Below are positions 45,812 to 53,519 of a stretch of DNA of 64,000 bases, one piece after another. Position numbers and translations under genes: made by a program. Under the pieces are notes generated by a model. The model did no database searches. It had not been told where the DNA came from and saw nothing but the letters and a program-made list of their open reading frames with translations. Each line of letters begins with the position of its first letter. Within the stretch, counting starts at the first letter, position 1. Origin of the DNA: an uncultured Bacilli bacterium (GTDB lineage: Bacteria; Bacillota_I; Bacilli_A; RF39; UBA660). The stretch is from assembly GCA_934168245.1 (NCBI GenBank), contig CAKPMY010000006.1, positions 22,170 through 86,169 on the forward strand, given 5' to 3'.

Positions 45812-45842
45812 TGGGTCTACATTTTTTATTTTCTTTTAATAT
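45812..45842 (+). terminator. Rho-independent terminator of tdk
   Basis: AATGTAGA/TCTACATT stem followed by TTTTATTTTC. The T-tract reaches into the 3' end of the convergent yigZ gene. Confidence 0.75.
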
Positions 45843-46398
45843 ATGTTTCTTTTAGGATGGTGGGATTATATTTTGATAAGGTATTGTAAGTAGTTTTTGA
45901 AACATTTAGATAATAAGTTATTTGTTCTTGATAGTCTTTTTTTAGGACTTCTTCATTCTTTAATAAATAATCTAAGTCTTTTTGCATATCATAATTAATG
46001 ATAATCTTTATAGAGTAGCCTAGTTCTACTTCAATAGTATTATTTTCTAGGGCTGTTGTTAGAGATTTGGTATAGGCTCTTACTAAGCCGCCGGCTCCTA
46101 ATTTGATACCACCAAAATATCGTGTTGTAACAGCAAGAGTATTTATAAGAGCATTTTTAATTAAGACATTTAACATAGGAAGACCAGCAGTACCGCCTGG
46201 TTCACCGTCATCGCTTGACTTTTGATTTTCTTTGGTAATATAAGCATAACAGTAGTGAGTAGCGGCAGGATACTTAGTTTTGATACTTGTTAGTAAGTCT
46301 TTGATGTTAGAGTCTTCATCTATTTTAATAAGAGATGTTATAAATCTTGAATTTTTAATAATAATTTCTGTATCTTTATTTTCTATTAGACATTTCAT
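45826..46398 (-). CDS. yigZ: YigZ/IMPACT family protein
   Basis: 190 residues of the UPF0029/IMPACT family. SRFITSLIKI near residue 17, the motif KYPAATHYCYAYI, then SSDDGEPGGTAGLPML near 60-75 and VTTRYFGGIKLGAGGLVRAYTKS near 88-112 are diagnostic. The C-terminal half matches the DUF1949-type ferredoxin-like domain. The biochemical role is unsettled. GGTGATC precedes the ATG. Confidence 0.93.
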   Translation of the reverse strand: MKCLIENKDTEIIIKNSRFITSLIKIDEDSNIKDLLTSIKTKYPAATHYCYAYITKENQKSSDDGEPGGTAGLPMLNVLIKNALINTLAVTTRYFGGIKLGAGGLVRAYTKSLTTALENNTIEVELGYSIKIIINYDMQKDLDYLLKNEEVLKKDYQEQITYYLNVSKTTYNTLSKYNPTILKETYIKRK

Positions 46399-46453
46399 AA
46401 GATCACCTGTAATTATTATAATGTATTTTATGGCTTTTTACTAGGAGTTGTGG

Positions 46454-46459
46454 TATAAT
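46454..46459 (+). promoter_or_regulatory. Extended -10 promoter of the AI-2E family gene
   Basis: TGGTATAAT (TGn then TATAAT at 46454-46459), 29 bases before the ATG; the -35 region is weak. Confidence 0.5.
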
Positions 46460-46488
46460 AAGTAATAGTTTTTGGAGGTGTTAGGTAG

Positions 46489-47646
46489 ATGTTTAGACGT
46501 AAAAAAGATGAAAGAATCGATATATCTAGTTTAAATGAGATTTTAGTTATAGGGAGTAAGTTAACTAGAATAGTTTATATCGCAGTAATTGTAGCGGTAG
46601 TATTACTTGGAATTTATGTACTTAGAGAGTTAAAGATATTAGCCTTTTTAAAAGAGTTATTTGTAGTTATTTCACCAATATTTATTGGACTTTTAATTGC
46701 TTGGTTATGTGATCCAATAGTTAGATTTTTACAGAAGAAGAAAATGCCAAGATTTGTTGCCTGTATATTAGTTTATTTAGTATTGATAGGACTTATATTT
46801 TTACTTTTATATGCCTTTTTACCTACTTTTGTTAGACAGATAGGGGATTTTGTGGGGACTATTCCAGATATATTAAAAGACTTAAAGGGATTTGGAAATA
46901 AGTTCTTTGATAGTTTTTCATCTACTGGAGTAGATGTTAAATCTGTACAAGAAAAAGTATATAAAACAGTAGAAGATTTTGGAATTGGATTAACTACTAA
47001 TTTACCTAATACAATTATTAATATTACAAAGTCTTTAATTTCAGGAGGAGTTAACTTTGTTTTAGGATTAATGATTGGCTTTTATATGTTATTTGATTTT
47101 GATAAGATTAATGTTACAGTTATAAATAATTTACCAAATGCTTGGAAAGATAATTATATTGAGTTGACTACTAGAATAAATACATCTTTACGTAAGTATG
47201 TACAAGGAGTATTTTCAGTTATGTTTTTAGTATTTATTACACAGAGTATTGGTTTAACTTTAGCGGGACTTAATGCACCATTATTATTTGCATTGTTCTG
47301 TGCTGTTACAGATATTATTCCTTATTTTGGACCTTATATAGGAGCAATACCAGCAGTACTTGTAGGATTTACAATTTCTCCGACATGTGGAATATTTTGT
47401 ATAATTGCGATAGTAATTGTCCAATTACTTGAAAATAATTTCTATCAGCCATTGATTATGGGACATACAATGGAATTACATCCAGTAATAATTATGATTA
47501 GTCTCTTGATTTTCCAACATTTCTTTGGTATTATAGGAATGGTAGTAGCAACACCAGTAGTTGCTTGCCTAAAAGTTATATTTATGTTTATTGATGAAAA
47601 AGTTCATTTTATGGATATGTTCAATAAATGCGAGTTAGAACAATAG
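46489..47646 (+). CDS. AI-2E family transporter (PerM/YdiK type)
   Basis: A 385-residue polytopic membrane protein with about seven to eight transmembrane helices. Seen: PIFIGLLIAWLCDPIVRFLQ near residue 65, the periplasmic/extracellular helical loop (about 120-165), VLGLMIGFYMLFDFDKI near 190, the conserved GLNAPLLFALFCAVTDIIPYFGPYIGAIPAV near 260-290 and the C-terminal IIGMVVATPVVACLKV. The family includes autoinducer-2 exporter TqsA and Na+/H+ antiporter-like members; the substrate is not predictable. GGAGGTG precedes the ATG. Confidence 0.9.
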   Translation: MFRRKKDERIDISSLNEILVIGSKLTRIVYIAVIVAVVLLGIYVLRELKILAFLKELFVVISPIFIGLLIAWLCDPIVRFLQKKKMPRFVACILVYLVLIGLIFLLLYAFLPTFVRQIGDFVGTIPDILKDLKGFGNKFFDSFSSTGVDVKSVQEKVYKTVEDFGIGLTTNLPNTIINITKSLISGGVNFVLGLMIGFYMLFDFDKINVTVINNLPNAWKDNYIELTTRINTSLRKYVQGVFSVMFLVFITQSIGLTLAGLNAPLLFALFCAVTDIIPYFGPYIGAIPAVLVGFTISPTCGIFCIIAIVIVQLLENNFYQPLIMGHTMELHPVIIMISLLIFQHFFGIIGMVVATPVVACLKVIFMFIDEKVHFMDMFNKCELEQ

Positions 47647-47654
47647 GAAATGAT

Positions 47655-47826
47655 GATTAAAGATAAGTACTTAGATTCACTTTGTAGAGAGTTAATAGAT
47701 GGTGAAAGTTAACGATAGAATTTAAGGAAGCTACTTTAGGAGTTTTCTCGGTAGATGCCGTTATTAGAAATTAAGACCAAGATAGGATGGTACCGGACTT
47801 TGTCCTCCTATTTCTGGTCTTTTATT
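47655..47826 (+). promoter_or_regulatory. T-box riboswitch leader, alanine specifier (GCU)
   Basis: A tRNA-sensing leader. Stem I carries the AG-bulge/distal-loop signature AGAGAG...GATGGTGAAAG (47686-47709). The specifier codon is read as GCT at 47730-47732 in the context GGAAGCTACTTTAGG. The T-box core is AGGATGGTACCGG (47784-47796), in which TGGT (47788-47791) pairs with the ACCA end of uncharged tRNA-Ala, consistent with the discriminator A. The terminator helix pairs AAGACCA (47773-47779) with TGGTCTT (47815-47821) plus TAGGA/TCCTA, followed by TTATTTG. Uncharged tRNA-Ala should favour antitermination and expression of the four downstream genes, alaS being third. Confidence 0.88.
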
Positions 47827-47846
47827 TGTATATGGGAGGAATAAAA

Positions 47847-48386
47847 ATGAAGATATTTGTTATTGGGGGATGTGCTAAAACTGGGAAGAATACATTTGGT
47901 AATTATTTAAGAGAAGAATTAAAGAATTATGGATATAAACCTTGTGTTATGCATCTTACAGAGCCTTTATATTCTTATGCGAGAAACTATTTTGATTGGA
48001 GTGAAAATACAGGAGAAAAACCAAGAGAGTTTTTACAGAAGATGGGTATTGAAATTATAAAAGAAAAGATGCATAAAAATATGTTTTTAATAGATAGAAC
48101 ATGTGAAGATATAGAAATACTTAGTAATTTCTTTGATGTATTTATTATTACTGATGCAAGGCTTATTATGGAATTTAGTGAGTTTAAAAAGAGATTTGAT
48201 GATGTTGTTACTATAAAAATAGTTAGAGATGGATCTTTTGATAATGGACTTGTTGGAGAAGAGAAGACTCATATTACAGAGACAGAGATTGAACAATATA
48301 ATAATTTTGATTATATAATTAAGAATGATGGGTTTGAGGATTTGAAGAGGCAGGCTCATGAGTTGGTTAAAAGAGAGGAGATGTAG
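47847..48386 (+). CDS. P-loop nucleotide kinase-like protein (dNMP-kinase-like)
   Basis: 179 residues. P-loop GGCAKTGKNT at residues 7-16, then LTEPLYSYARNYF, PREFLQKMGIEIIKEKM and IITDARLIMEF. This arrangement (P-loop, an LxxPL-type segment, an RxFLQxxG segment, a DxR Walker-B-like site) resembles phage/bacterial deoxynucleoside monophosphate kinases. The start at 47847 has GGGAGGA upstream; the longer open frame begins inside the T-box and is not translated sensibly. It is the first gene under the alanine T-box. Confidence 0.7.
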   Translation: MKIFVIGGCAKTGKNTFGNYLREELKNYGYKPCVMHLTEPLYSYARNYFDWSENTGEKPREFLQKMGIEIIKEKMHKNMFLIDRTCEDIEILSNFFDVFIITDARLIMEFSEFKKRFDDVVTIKIVRDGSFDNGLVGEEKTHITETEIEQYNNFDYIIKNDGFEDLKRQAHELVKREEM

Positions 48387-48389
48387 GAG

Positions 48390-48929
48390 ATGTCTAAGTT
48401 AATAGCCGTAGTTGGAATGGCAGGATCAGGAAAGAGTATTGCGACTGATTATTTAGAGAAGAAAGGCTGGAATAAGATATATTTTGGTGGAGCAATAATG
48501 GATAAGTTAAAAGAAGAAGGTAAGGAAGTTACTCCAGCAAATGAGAAGAAGTGTCGGGAAGATATTAGAGCGAAGTATGGTATGGCGGCAGTCGCGGTAC
48601 TTTTAGAAGATAAAATAAAAAAAGCATATGAAGAGAAAGATACAGTTTTAGATGGACTTTATTCATGGGATGAGTATGTTTATTTAAAAGATAAGTTTAA
48701 GGATCTAGTATTAGTTTCTATTGTATGTGATAAGAGATGCAGATATGATAGAGTTGGTGTTAGAGAGATTAGACCATTTAATAAAGAAGAGATTGTTATT
48801 AGAGATGTTTCAGAGATTGAAAATTTAGCAAAGGGAGGACCTATTGCTTATGCTGATTATTATATTTTTAATAATGGAACAGTTGATAACTATATAGAAA
48901 GATTAGAAGAAATAATTAGGGAAATTTAA
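48390..48929 (+). CDS. P-loop kinase, dephospho-CoA kinase/NMP kinase-like
   Basis: 179 residues. P-loop VVGMAGSGKS at residues 7-16, a WNKIYFGG substrate strand, DTVLDGLYSWDEYVYLK (strand with acidic residues), and a DKRCRYDRVGVREIRP lid segment typical of NMP-kinase/dephospho-CoA-kinase-like AAA_18 proteins. The exact substrate is unknown. GAGGAG lies nine bases before the ATG, and the previous stop codon is three bases upstream. It belongs to the alaS operon. Confidence 0.7.
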   Translation: MSKLIAVVGMAGSGKSIATDYLEKKGWNKIYFGGAIMDKLKEEGKEVTPANEKKCREDIRAKYGMAAVAVLLEDKIKKAYEEKDTVLDGLYSWDEYVYLKDKFKDLVLVSIVCDKRCRYDRVGVREIRPFNKEEIVIRDVSEIENLAKGGPIAYADYYIFNNGTVDNYIERLEEIIREI

Positions 48930-48962
48930 GATGATTATTAGACTTGAGGAGGAGTAGATATT

Positions 48963-51653
48963 ATGAAATATATGAGTCATGATGATATTAGAAATACATG
49001 GTTTAAGTTTTTTGAAGAGAAAGGACATAAGAGGGTAGAGAGTGCTTCATTAGTACCAGTTAATGATGATAGTTTATTATGGGTAAATGCTGGTGTTACA
49101 CCATTAAAGAAATATTTTGATGGTTCAGTTGTACCTGATTGTAAGAGACTTGTGAGTATACAGAAATGTATTAGAACAAATGATATAGATAATGTTGGGG
49201 TTACAAAGAGACATCAAACTTTCTTTGAAATGATGGGTAACTTTTCGATAGGAGATTATTTTAAAGATGAAGCGATTGAATATTCATTTGAACTATTAAC
49301 TAGTCCTAAATATTTTGGAATAGATAAAGAATTATTATATGTTACTATTTATACGGACGATGATGATGCCTTTAATAGATGGGTAGAAGTTGGAATGGAT
49401 CCTTCACATATAGTTAGATTGGAAGAAAATTTCTGGGAGATTGGAGAAGGACCTTGTGGGCCTGATTCGGAGATATTCTTCGATAGAGGAGAAAAATATG
49501 ATTCAGAGGGAGATGCATTAAGTAAATTTAGACGTGATGAGGAACAAGAACGTTATGTTGAGATTTGGAATAATGTATTTAGTCAATTTAATTCTAAAGC
49601 CGGAGTACCTAGAAACCAATATAAGGAACTTCCTAATAAAAATATAGATACTGGGGCTGGACTTGAGAGATGGTGTTGTATATTCCAAGGAGTTGATTCT
49701 AACTTTGAGACAGATTTATTTACACCAATAATTAATCATATTATAGAGTTAGCAGGGGCTACTTATACAGGACAAAAAGAGTATAAAGTTATAGCTGATC
49801 ATATTAGAGCCATTGTTTTTGCTTTAGCAGATGGGGCTTGTTTTGAAAATACAGGACGTGGATATGTACTTAGAAGATTATTACGTCGTAGTGTTAGATA
49901 TGGTAAGATTTTAGGATTAGAGTGTCCATTTATGTATAAGATTGTTTCAGATGTTGTGGATGTTATGAAAGATGCTTATCCATACTTATTAGAAAAACGT
50001 CCTGTTATTGAGACATTAGTATTAGAAGAAGAAAAACTATTCTTAAAGACACTTGAAGCAGGAGAAAGAAGATTAAAAGAATTAGTACAAAATTCTACAG
50101 ATGGATATGTGTCTGGAGAAGAAGCATTTAAGTTATATGATACCTATGGATTCCCATTTGAACTTACTTTAGAGTATTTGAATGAACTTGGATATACTTG
50201 TTCTAAGGATGAGTTTGATAAGTTTATGAATATTCAAAGAGAACTTGCTAAAAAGAGTGTTAAGAATAAGGCCTCAATGGCAAGTCAGAAGAAAGTATTG
50301 TTAGATTTTAAAGATGAGAGTCAATTTGTATATGGACTTTATAGGTTAAAGGCTAATGTTATTGCGATATTTTCTAAAGATGAGATTATTAATACTTGTG
50401 ATCATGATTGTTATATAGCACTTGATAGAACTTGTTTTTATGCTGAATCTGGTGGACAAGTTAGTGATACTGGTATGATAGTTGGTAAAGGCTTTAAGGC
50501 TCGTGTTTTAGATGCATTTAAGGCTCCTAATGGACAACATATTCATAAAGTTAAATTATTAGATGGTGTTATTAGTATTGGAGATGTATGTGAAGTTGTC
50601 TTAGATAAAGACAGACGTAAAAAGATTGAAGCAAATCACTCTTCTGTACATATTTTACAATATTCTTTACAACAAGTTGTATCTAGTAATATTAAACAGG
50701 CTGGTAGTTATGTTGATGATGAGAAATTACGTTTTGACTTTACATATTCTGGTAAGATGACAGATGATAAGTTACTTGAAGTTGAAGAGTTTGCTAAAGA
50801 GATGATAAGTAAAAATATTATTGTTTCAACGGAAGTTATGCCAATGGATAAGGCTAAACAACTAGGAGCTATGGCTTTATTTAGTGAAAAGTATGGGGAC
50901 ATGGTTAGAGTTGTTAAGATTGGTAAATCCATAGAGTTATGTGGTGGTACACATGTTGCAAATACTAAAGAGATAGAGAACTTTGCTATATATTCATGTG
51001 AATCTAAAGGTAGTAATGTTTATAGAATTGAGGCTGCGACTGGTTCTAGAAGTGAAGTTGCTTTACTTGAGACTATTAAACCTTATAATGATGAGATGGT
51101 TAAATTACTTGTTAAGGCTAGAAATATATTAGATAAGGCTAGAAATGAAGGCATAAAGTTAGAGTTTGATGTTGATATAGAAAATAATAAGCCAGGCTCA
51201 TATAAAGATATTATCTTTAATAGAAATGAACTTGGATATGTTCAACAAGAAGTAAAAGTTCTAGAGAAGAAGTATTTTGAATTGAAGGAACAACAAGATT
51301 TATCTAATTTAGATATTTATAAGGAACATGTTAAGAATTATAATGGTACTTTAGGTATTGTTATGGAAGTTAGAGATAAAGATAATAATATTTTAAAGGC
51401 TATTAGTGATACGTTAGTTGAAATTATGAATCCAGGCTTTGTATTCTTTGCTAATGTTAAGGGCGAAGATAGTGTTAACTTTATCGTACGAAGTAATTGT
51501 AGTGTTAATGCTGGTTTAATCGCAAAAGAAGCATCAATGATGGCTAATGGTAATGGTGGAGGTAGTCCAACATTTGCTCAAGGTGGCGGAAAAGATGCTA
51601 GAAAAGTAGGCGAAGTATTAGAAAACGTGGAGAATAGTTTAAGACATGAATAA
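48963..51653 (+). CDS. alaS: Alanyl-tRNA synthetase
   Basis: 896 residues, full length. The class II catalytic core begins MSHDDIRNTWFKFFEEKGHKR; motif 2 region RTNDIDNVGVTKRHQTFFEMMGNFSIGDYF; then GAGLERW and the tRNA-binding GRGYVLRRLLRR. The editing domain carries the zinc-binding NHSSVHILQ (HxxxH) and ELCGGTH (CxxxH). The C-terminal C-Ala domain has GGGSPTFAQGGG. GAGGAGGAG precedes the ATG. Expression is predicted to be induced by uncharged tRNA-Ala through the upstream T-box. It overlaps holA by 8 bases. Confidence 0.96.
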   Translation: MKYMSHDDIRNTWFKFFEEKGHKRVESASLVPVNDDSLLWVNAGVTPLKKYFDGSVVPDCKRLVSIQKCIRTNDIDNVGVTKRHQTFFEMMGNFSIGDYFKDEAIEYSFELLTSPKYFGIDKELLYVTIYTDDDDAFNRWVEVGMDPSHIVRLEENFWEIGEGPCGPDSEIFFDRGEKYDSEGDALSKFRRDEEQERYVEIWNNVFSQFNSKAGVPRNQYKELPNKNIDTGAGLERWCCIFQGVDSNFETDLFTPIINHIIELAGATYTGQKEYKVIADHIRAIVFALADGACFENTGRGYVLRRLLRRSVRYGKILGLECPFMYKIVSDVVDVMKDAYPYLLEKRPVIETLVLEEEKLFLKTLEAGERRLKELVQNSTDGYVSGEEAFKLYDTYGFPFELTLEYLNELGYTCSKDEFDKFMNIQRELAKKSVKNKASMASQKKVLLDFKDESQFVYGLYRLKANVIAIFSKDEIINTCDHDCYIALDRTCFYAESGGQVSDTGMIVGKGFKARVLDAFKAPNGQHIHKVKLLDGVISIGDVCEVVLDKDRRKKIEANHSSVHILQYSLQQVVSSNIKQAGSYVDDEKLRFDFTYSGKMTDDKLLEVEEFAKEMISKNIIVSTEVMPMDKAKQLGAMALFSEKYGDMVRVVKIGKSIELCGGTHVANTKEIENFAIYSCESKGSNVYRIEAATGSRSEVALLETIKPYNDEMVKLLVKARNILDKARNEGIKLEFDVDIENNKPGSYKDIIFNRNELGYVQQEVKVLEKKYFELKEQQDLSNLDIYKEHVKNYNGTLGIVMEVRDKDNNILKAISDTLVEIMNPGFVFFANVKGEDSVNFIVRSNCSVNAGLIAKEASMMANGNGGGSPTFAQGGGKDARKVGEVLENVENSLRHE

Positions 51654-52572
51654 TTATTTGATAGAGGGAAGCGACTATATTAGTGTTAATAATAAGATAA
51701 GTGAAATCATTAAGAAAAATGGTTTTAGTGAGGCTAGTACTAGTAAGTATGATTTAAGCGAAGGGCTACTAGATGATGCTTTAGAAGACTTAAATACGTA
51801 TGGGTTGTTTTCTGATAAGAAGATTGTAATTATTAATAATTTTGATAAAATGGATCCTTTACTTAATAAGCCGGAAGAACTACTTAAATATGTAGAGAAT
51901 AGTTCTTCTCTTAACTTATTATTTGTAGTTAGTGATAAGTATGATGATAGGAAAAAGATTATTAAAGACTTAAAGAAGAAAATGGAGTTTATTAAGATTA
52001 GTACGGATCCTGTGGAGTTTACAAAGAGTTGCCTTGAAGGGTATAAAGTTGAAAATGGAGTTATTAATTTACTTGTTAATAATACGTTGGGAGATGTTAC
52101 AAGACTTTATAATGAATGTAATAAGTTGAAGACGTATAAGATTAATGATAAATATATTTCTAAGGATGATGTAGAGGAACTTTCTTTTAAAAAATTGGGA
52201 GATTCTACGGAGATTACTTTTCAGTTTAGTAGGGCTTTAGCAGAGAAGGATAAGAAGAGTGCTTTAACTTTGTATCAAGAATTATTGAATTATAAGATTG
52301 AACCATTAAGTATTATTGGACTTTTAGCGAGTCAGTTTAGAATAATGTATCAGGTTAAGAGTTTAGAAGGGAAAAATATGCGAAATGATGAGATTGCTAG
52401 CAATCTTAAAGAAAAGCCTTATCGAATTACTAAGACTAGGGAACTTACAAGGTACTATTCTAAGAAGGAAATACTAGATTTAATGATTAAACTAGAGGAT
52501 ATTGATCTAAAGATTAAAACTACTAGTGTTGATGCTAATACATTGGTACAGTTATTTATATTAAACATATAA
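51646..52572 (+). CDS. holA: DNA polymerase III delta subunit
   Basis: 308 residues. A HolA-type clamp-loader subunit: an N-terminal YLIEGSDYISVNNKI segment, LNTYGLFSDKKIVIINNFDK, a LLNYKIEPLSIIGLLASQFRIMYQVK helical segment typical of the C-terminal collar domain, and the terminal DANTLVQLFIL. As usual for delta, the Walker motifs are degenerate. The start overlaps the alaS 3' end by 8 bases, so it is translated with alaS and falls under the T-box unless there is an internal promoter. A terminator follows. Confidence 0.88.
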   Translation: MNNYLIEGSDYISVNNKISEIIKKNGFSEASTSKYDLSEGLLDDALEDLNTYGLFSDKKIVIINNFDKMDPLLNKPEELLKYVENSSSLNLLFVVSDKYDDRKKIIKDLKKKMEFIKISTDPVEFTKSCLEGYKVENGVINLLVNNTLGDVTRLYNECNKLKTYKINDKYISKDDVEELSFKKLGDSTEITFQFSRALAEKDKKSALTLYQELLNYKIEPLSIIGLLASQFRIMYQVKSLEGKNMRNDEIASNLKEKPYRITKTRELTRYYSKKEILDLMIKLEDIDLKIKTTSVDANTLVQLFILNI

Positions 52573-52603
52573 GACTATGAGTAATGGTTTTATATGTTTT
52601 TTT
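52563..52603 (+). terminator. Rho-independent terminator of the alaS-holA operon
   Basis: AAACATATAA/TTATATGTTT stem with a long loop, then TTTTTG. The holA stop codon is in the left arm. Confidence 0.65.
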
Positions 52604-52605
52604 GA

Positions 52606-52634
52606 TTGAAATAACGGCTTGGAAATAGTATAAT
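52606..52634 (+). promoter_or_regulatory. Sigma-A promoter of the truncated vWA gene
   Basis: TTGAAA (52606-52611), 17 bases, TATAAT (52629-52634): a near-consensus promoter. Confidence 0.75.
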
Positions 52635-52667
52635 TAGTGTAAATAAGATACTAAAGTGGTGGTAAAT

Positions 52668-53387
52668 ATGTTGACAAGTAGGCAGAAAAAATCTGTTATT
52701 GAGCAAACATACAGACATGCTAGATTAGACCAATTTTTAGACGGGAAAAAATATATACTAGGTTCTATTCTTTTGATAGGACTTTTTATTGTGGTTATGT
52801 TTAATTCTTTTGCGGCACTTACTTCGGTTTCTAGTGTCGTAGTACAATCGACTACTTTGGATTATAGTAGGAATGAAGAAGGTTCTTGGCAATATACAAA
52901 GTCGGCTAAATGGATAGGTAAAGGTAAGGCTAGAAGTAATATAAAACTGGAGACAGTGGAAAAACCAAGGACTGAGTATACAGATGTAATTTTGGTATTA
53001 GATACATCTGGTAGTATGGTGGGAGATAAACTTACTCAGGTACAAGGTGATGTTACTTTGCTTATCAATGACATGATACCTAAAGGTAATAAGATTGCAT
53101 TAATTACTTTTAGTGATGAGGCTACTGTTATAAATGATTTTACAAGTGATACTACATTACTGCAAGAAGGTATAAGTAATTTGGCTGCAGCAGGTGAAAC
53201 TAATTATTATCAAGCACTAGTTAAAGTCGATGACATATTAAGCACTTACAATAAAGAGTCTAATCGTGATTGTGTAGTTTTATTTTTAACGGACGGCTTA
53301 CCTACGATTGATACTCCTAATGAAGTAGGACAGTATAATTATTTAAAAAGCCAATATGAATATCTAGATATTAATGGTATCCAGTGA
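52668..53387 (+). CDS. von Willebrand factor A domain protein, C-terminally truncated
   Basis: 239 residues. A basic N-terminus and one transmembrane helix (about 30-52), then an incomplete vWA domain from about residue 103: VILVLDTSGSM (MIDAS DxSxS), GETNYYQAL with the MIDAS Thr, and LFLTDGLP (MIDAS Asp). The frame stops right after TLKSQYEY-like helix 5 (YLKSQYEYLDINGIQ), so the last strands of the fold and any ligand domain are missing. Either it is a shortened functional protein or the 5' remnant of a longer surface gene such as the one that follows. The start at 52668 is the first ATG; in-frame GTGs at 52656 and 52659 precede it, and the ribosome site is weak. A full promoter and terminator remain. 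Confidence 0.6.
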   Translation: MLTSRQKKSVIEQTYRHARLDQFLDGKKYILGSILLIGLFIVVMFNSFAALTSVSSVVVQSTTLDYSRNEEGSWQYTKSAKWIGKGKARSNIKLETVEKPRTEYTDVILVLDTSGSMVGDKLTQVQGDVTLLINDMIPKGNKIALITFSDEATVINDFTSDTTLLQEGISNLAAAGETNYYQALVKVDDILSTYNKESNRDCVVLFLTDGLPTIDTPNEVGQYNYLKSQYEYLDINGIQ

Positions 53388-53438
53388 CTGATATAGTTAC
53401 TTTTGATTAATTATAACAATATATTTTTAAGTATAGGT

Positions 53439-53466
53439 AAAGCGACTTTTGTCGCTTTTTTGTTGT
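53439..53466 (+). terminator. Rho-independent terminator after the truncated vWA gene
   Basis: AAGCGAC/GTCGCTT stem, TTTT loop, TTTT tail, 55 bases after the stop codon. Confidence 0.8.
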
Positions 53467-53519
53467 TGAAAGAGAAGAAATTTATATGATATTTTTAAAT
53501 AGATTAGAATGGAGTAAGT

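Noticed and set aside
47787..47846. Longer N-terminus for the first T-box-controlled gene, starting at 47787
   Set aside because: It would begin inside the T-box/terminator structure; the ATG at 47847 with GGGAGGA is the sensible start.
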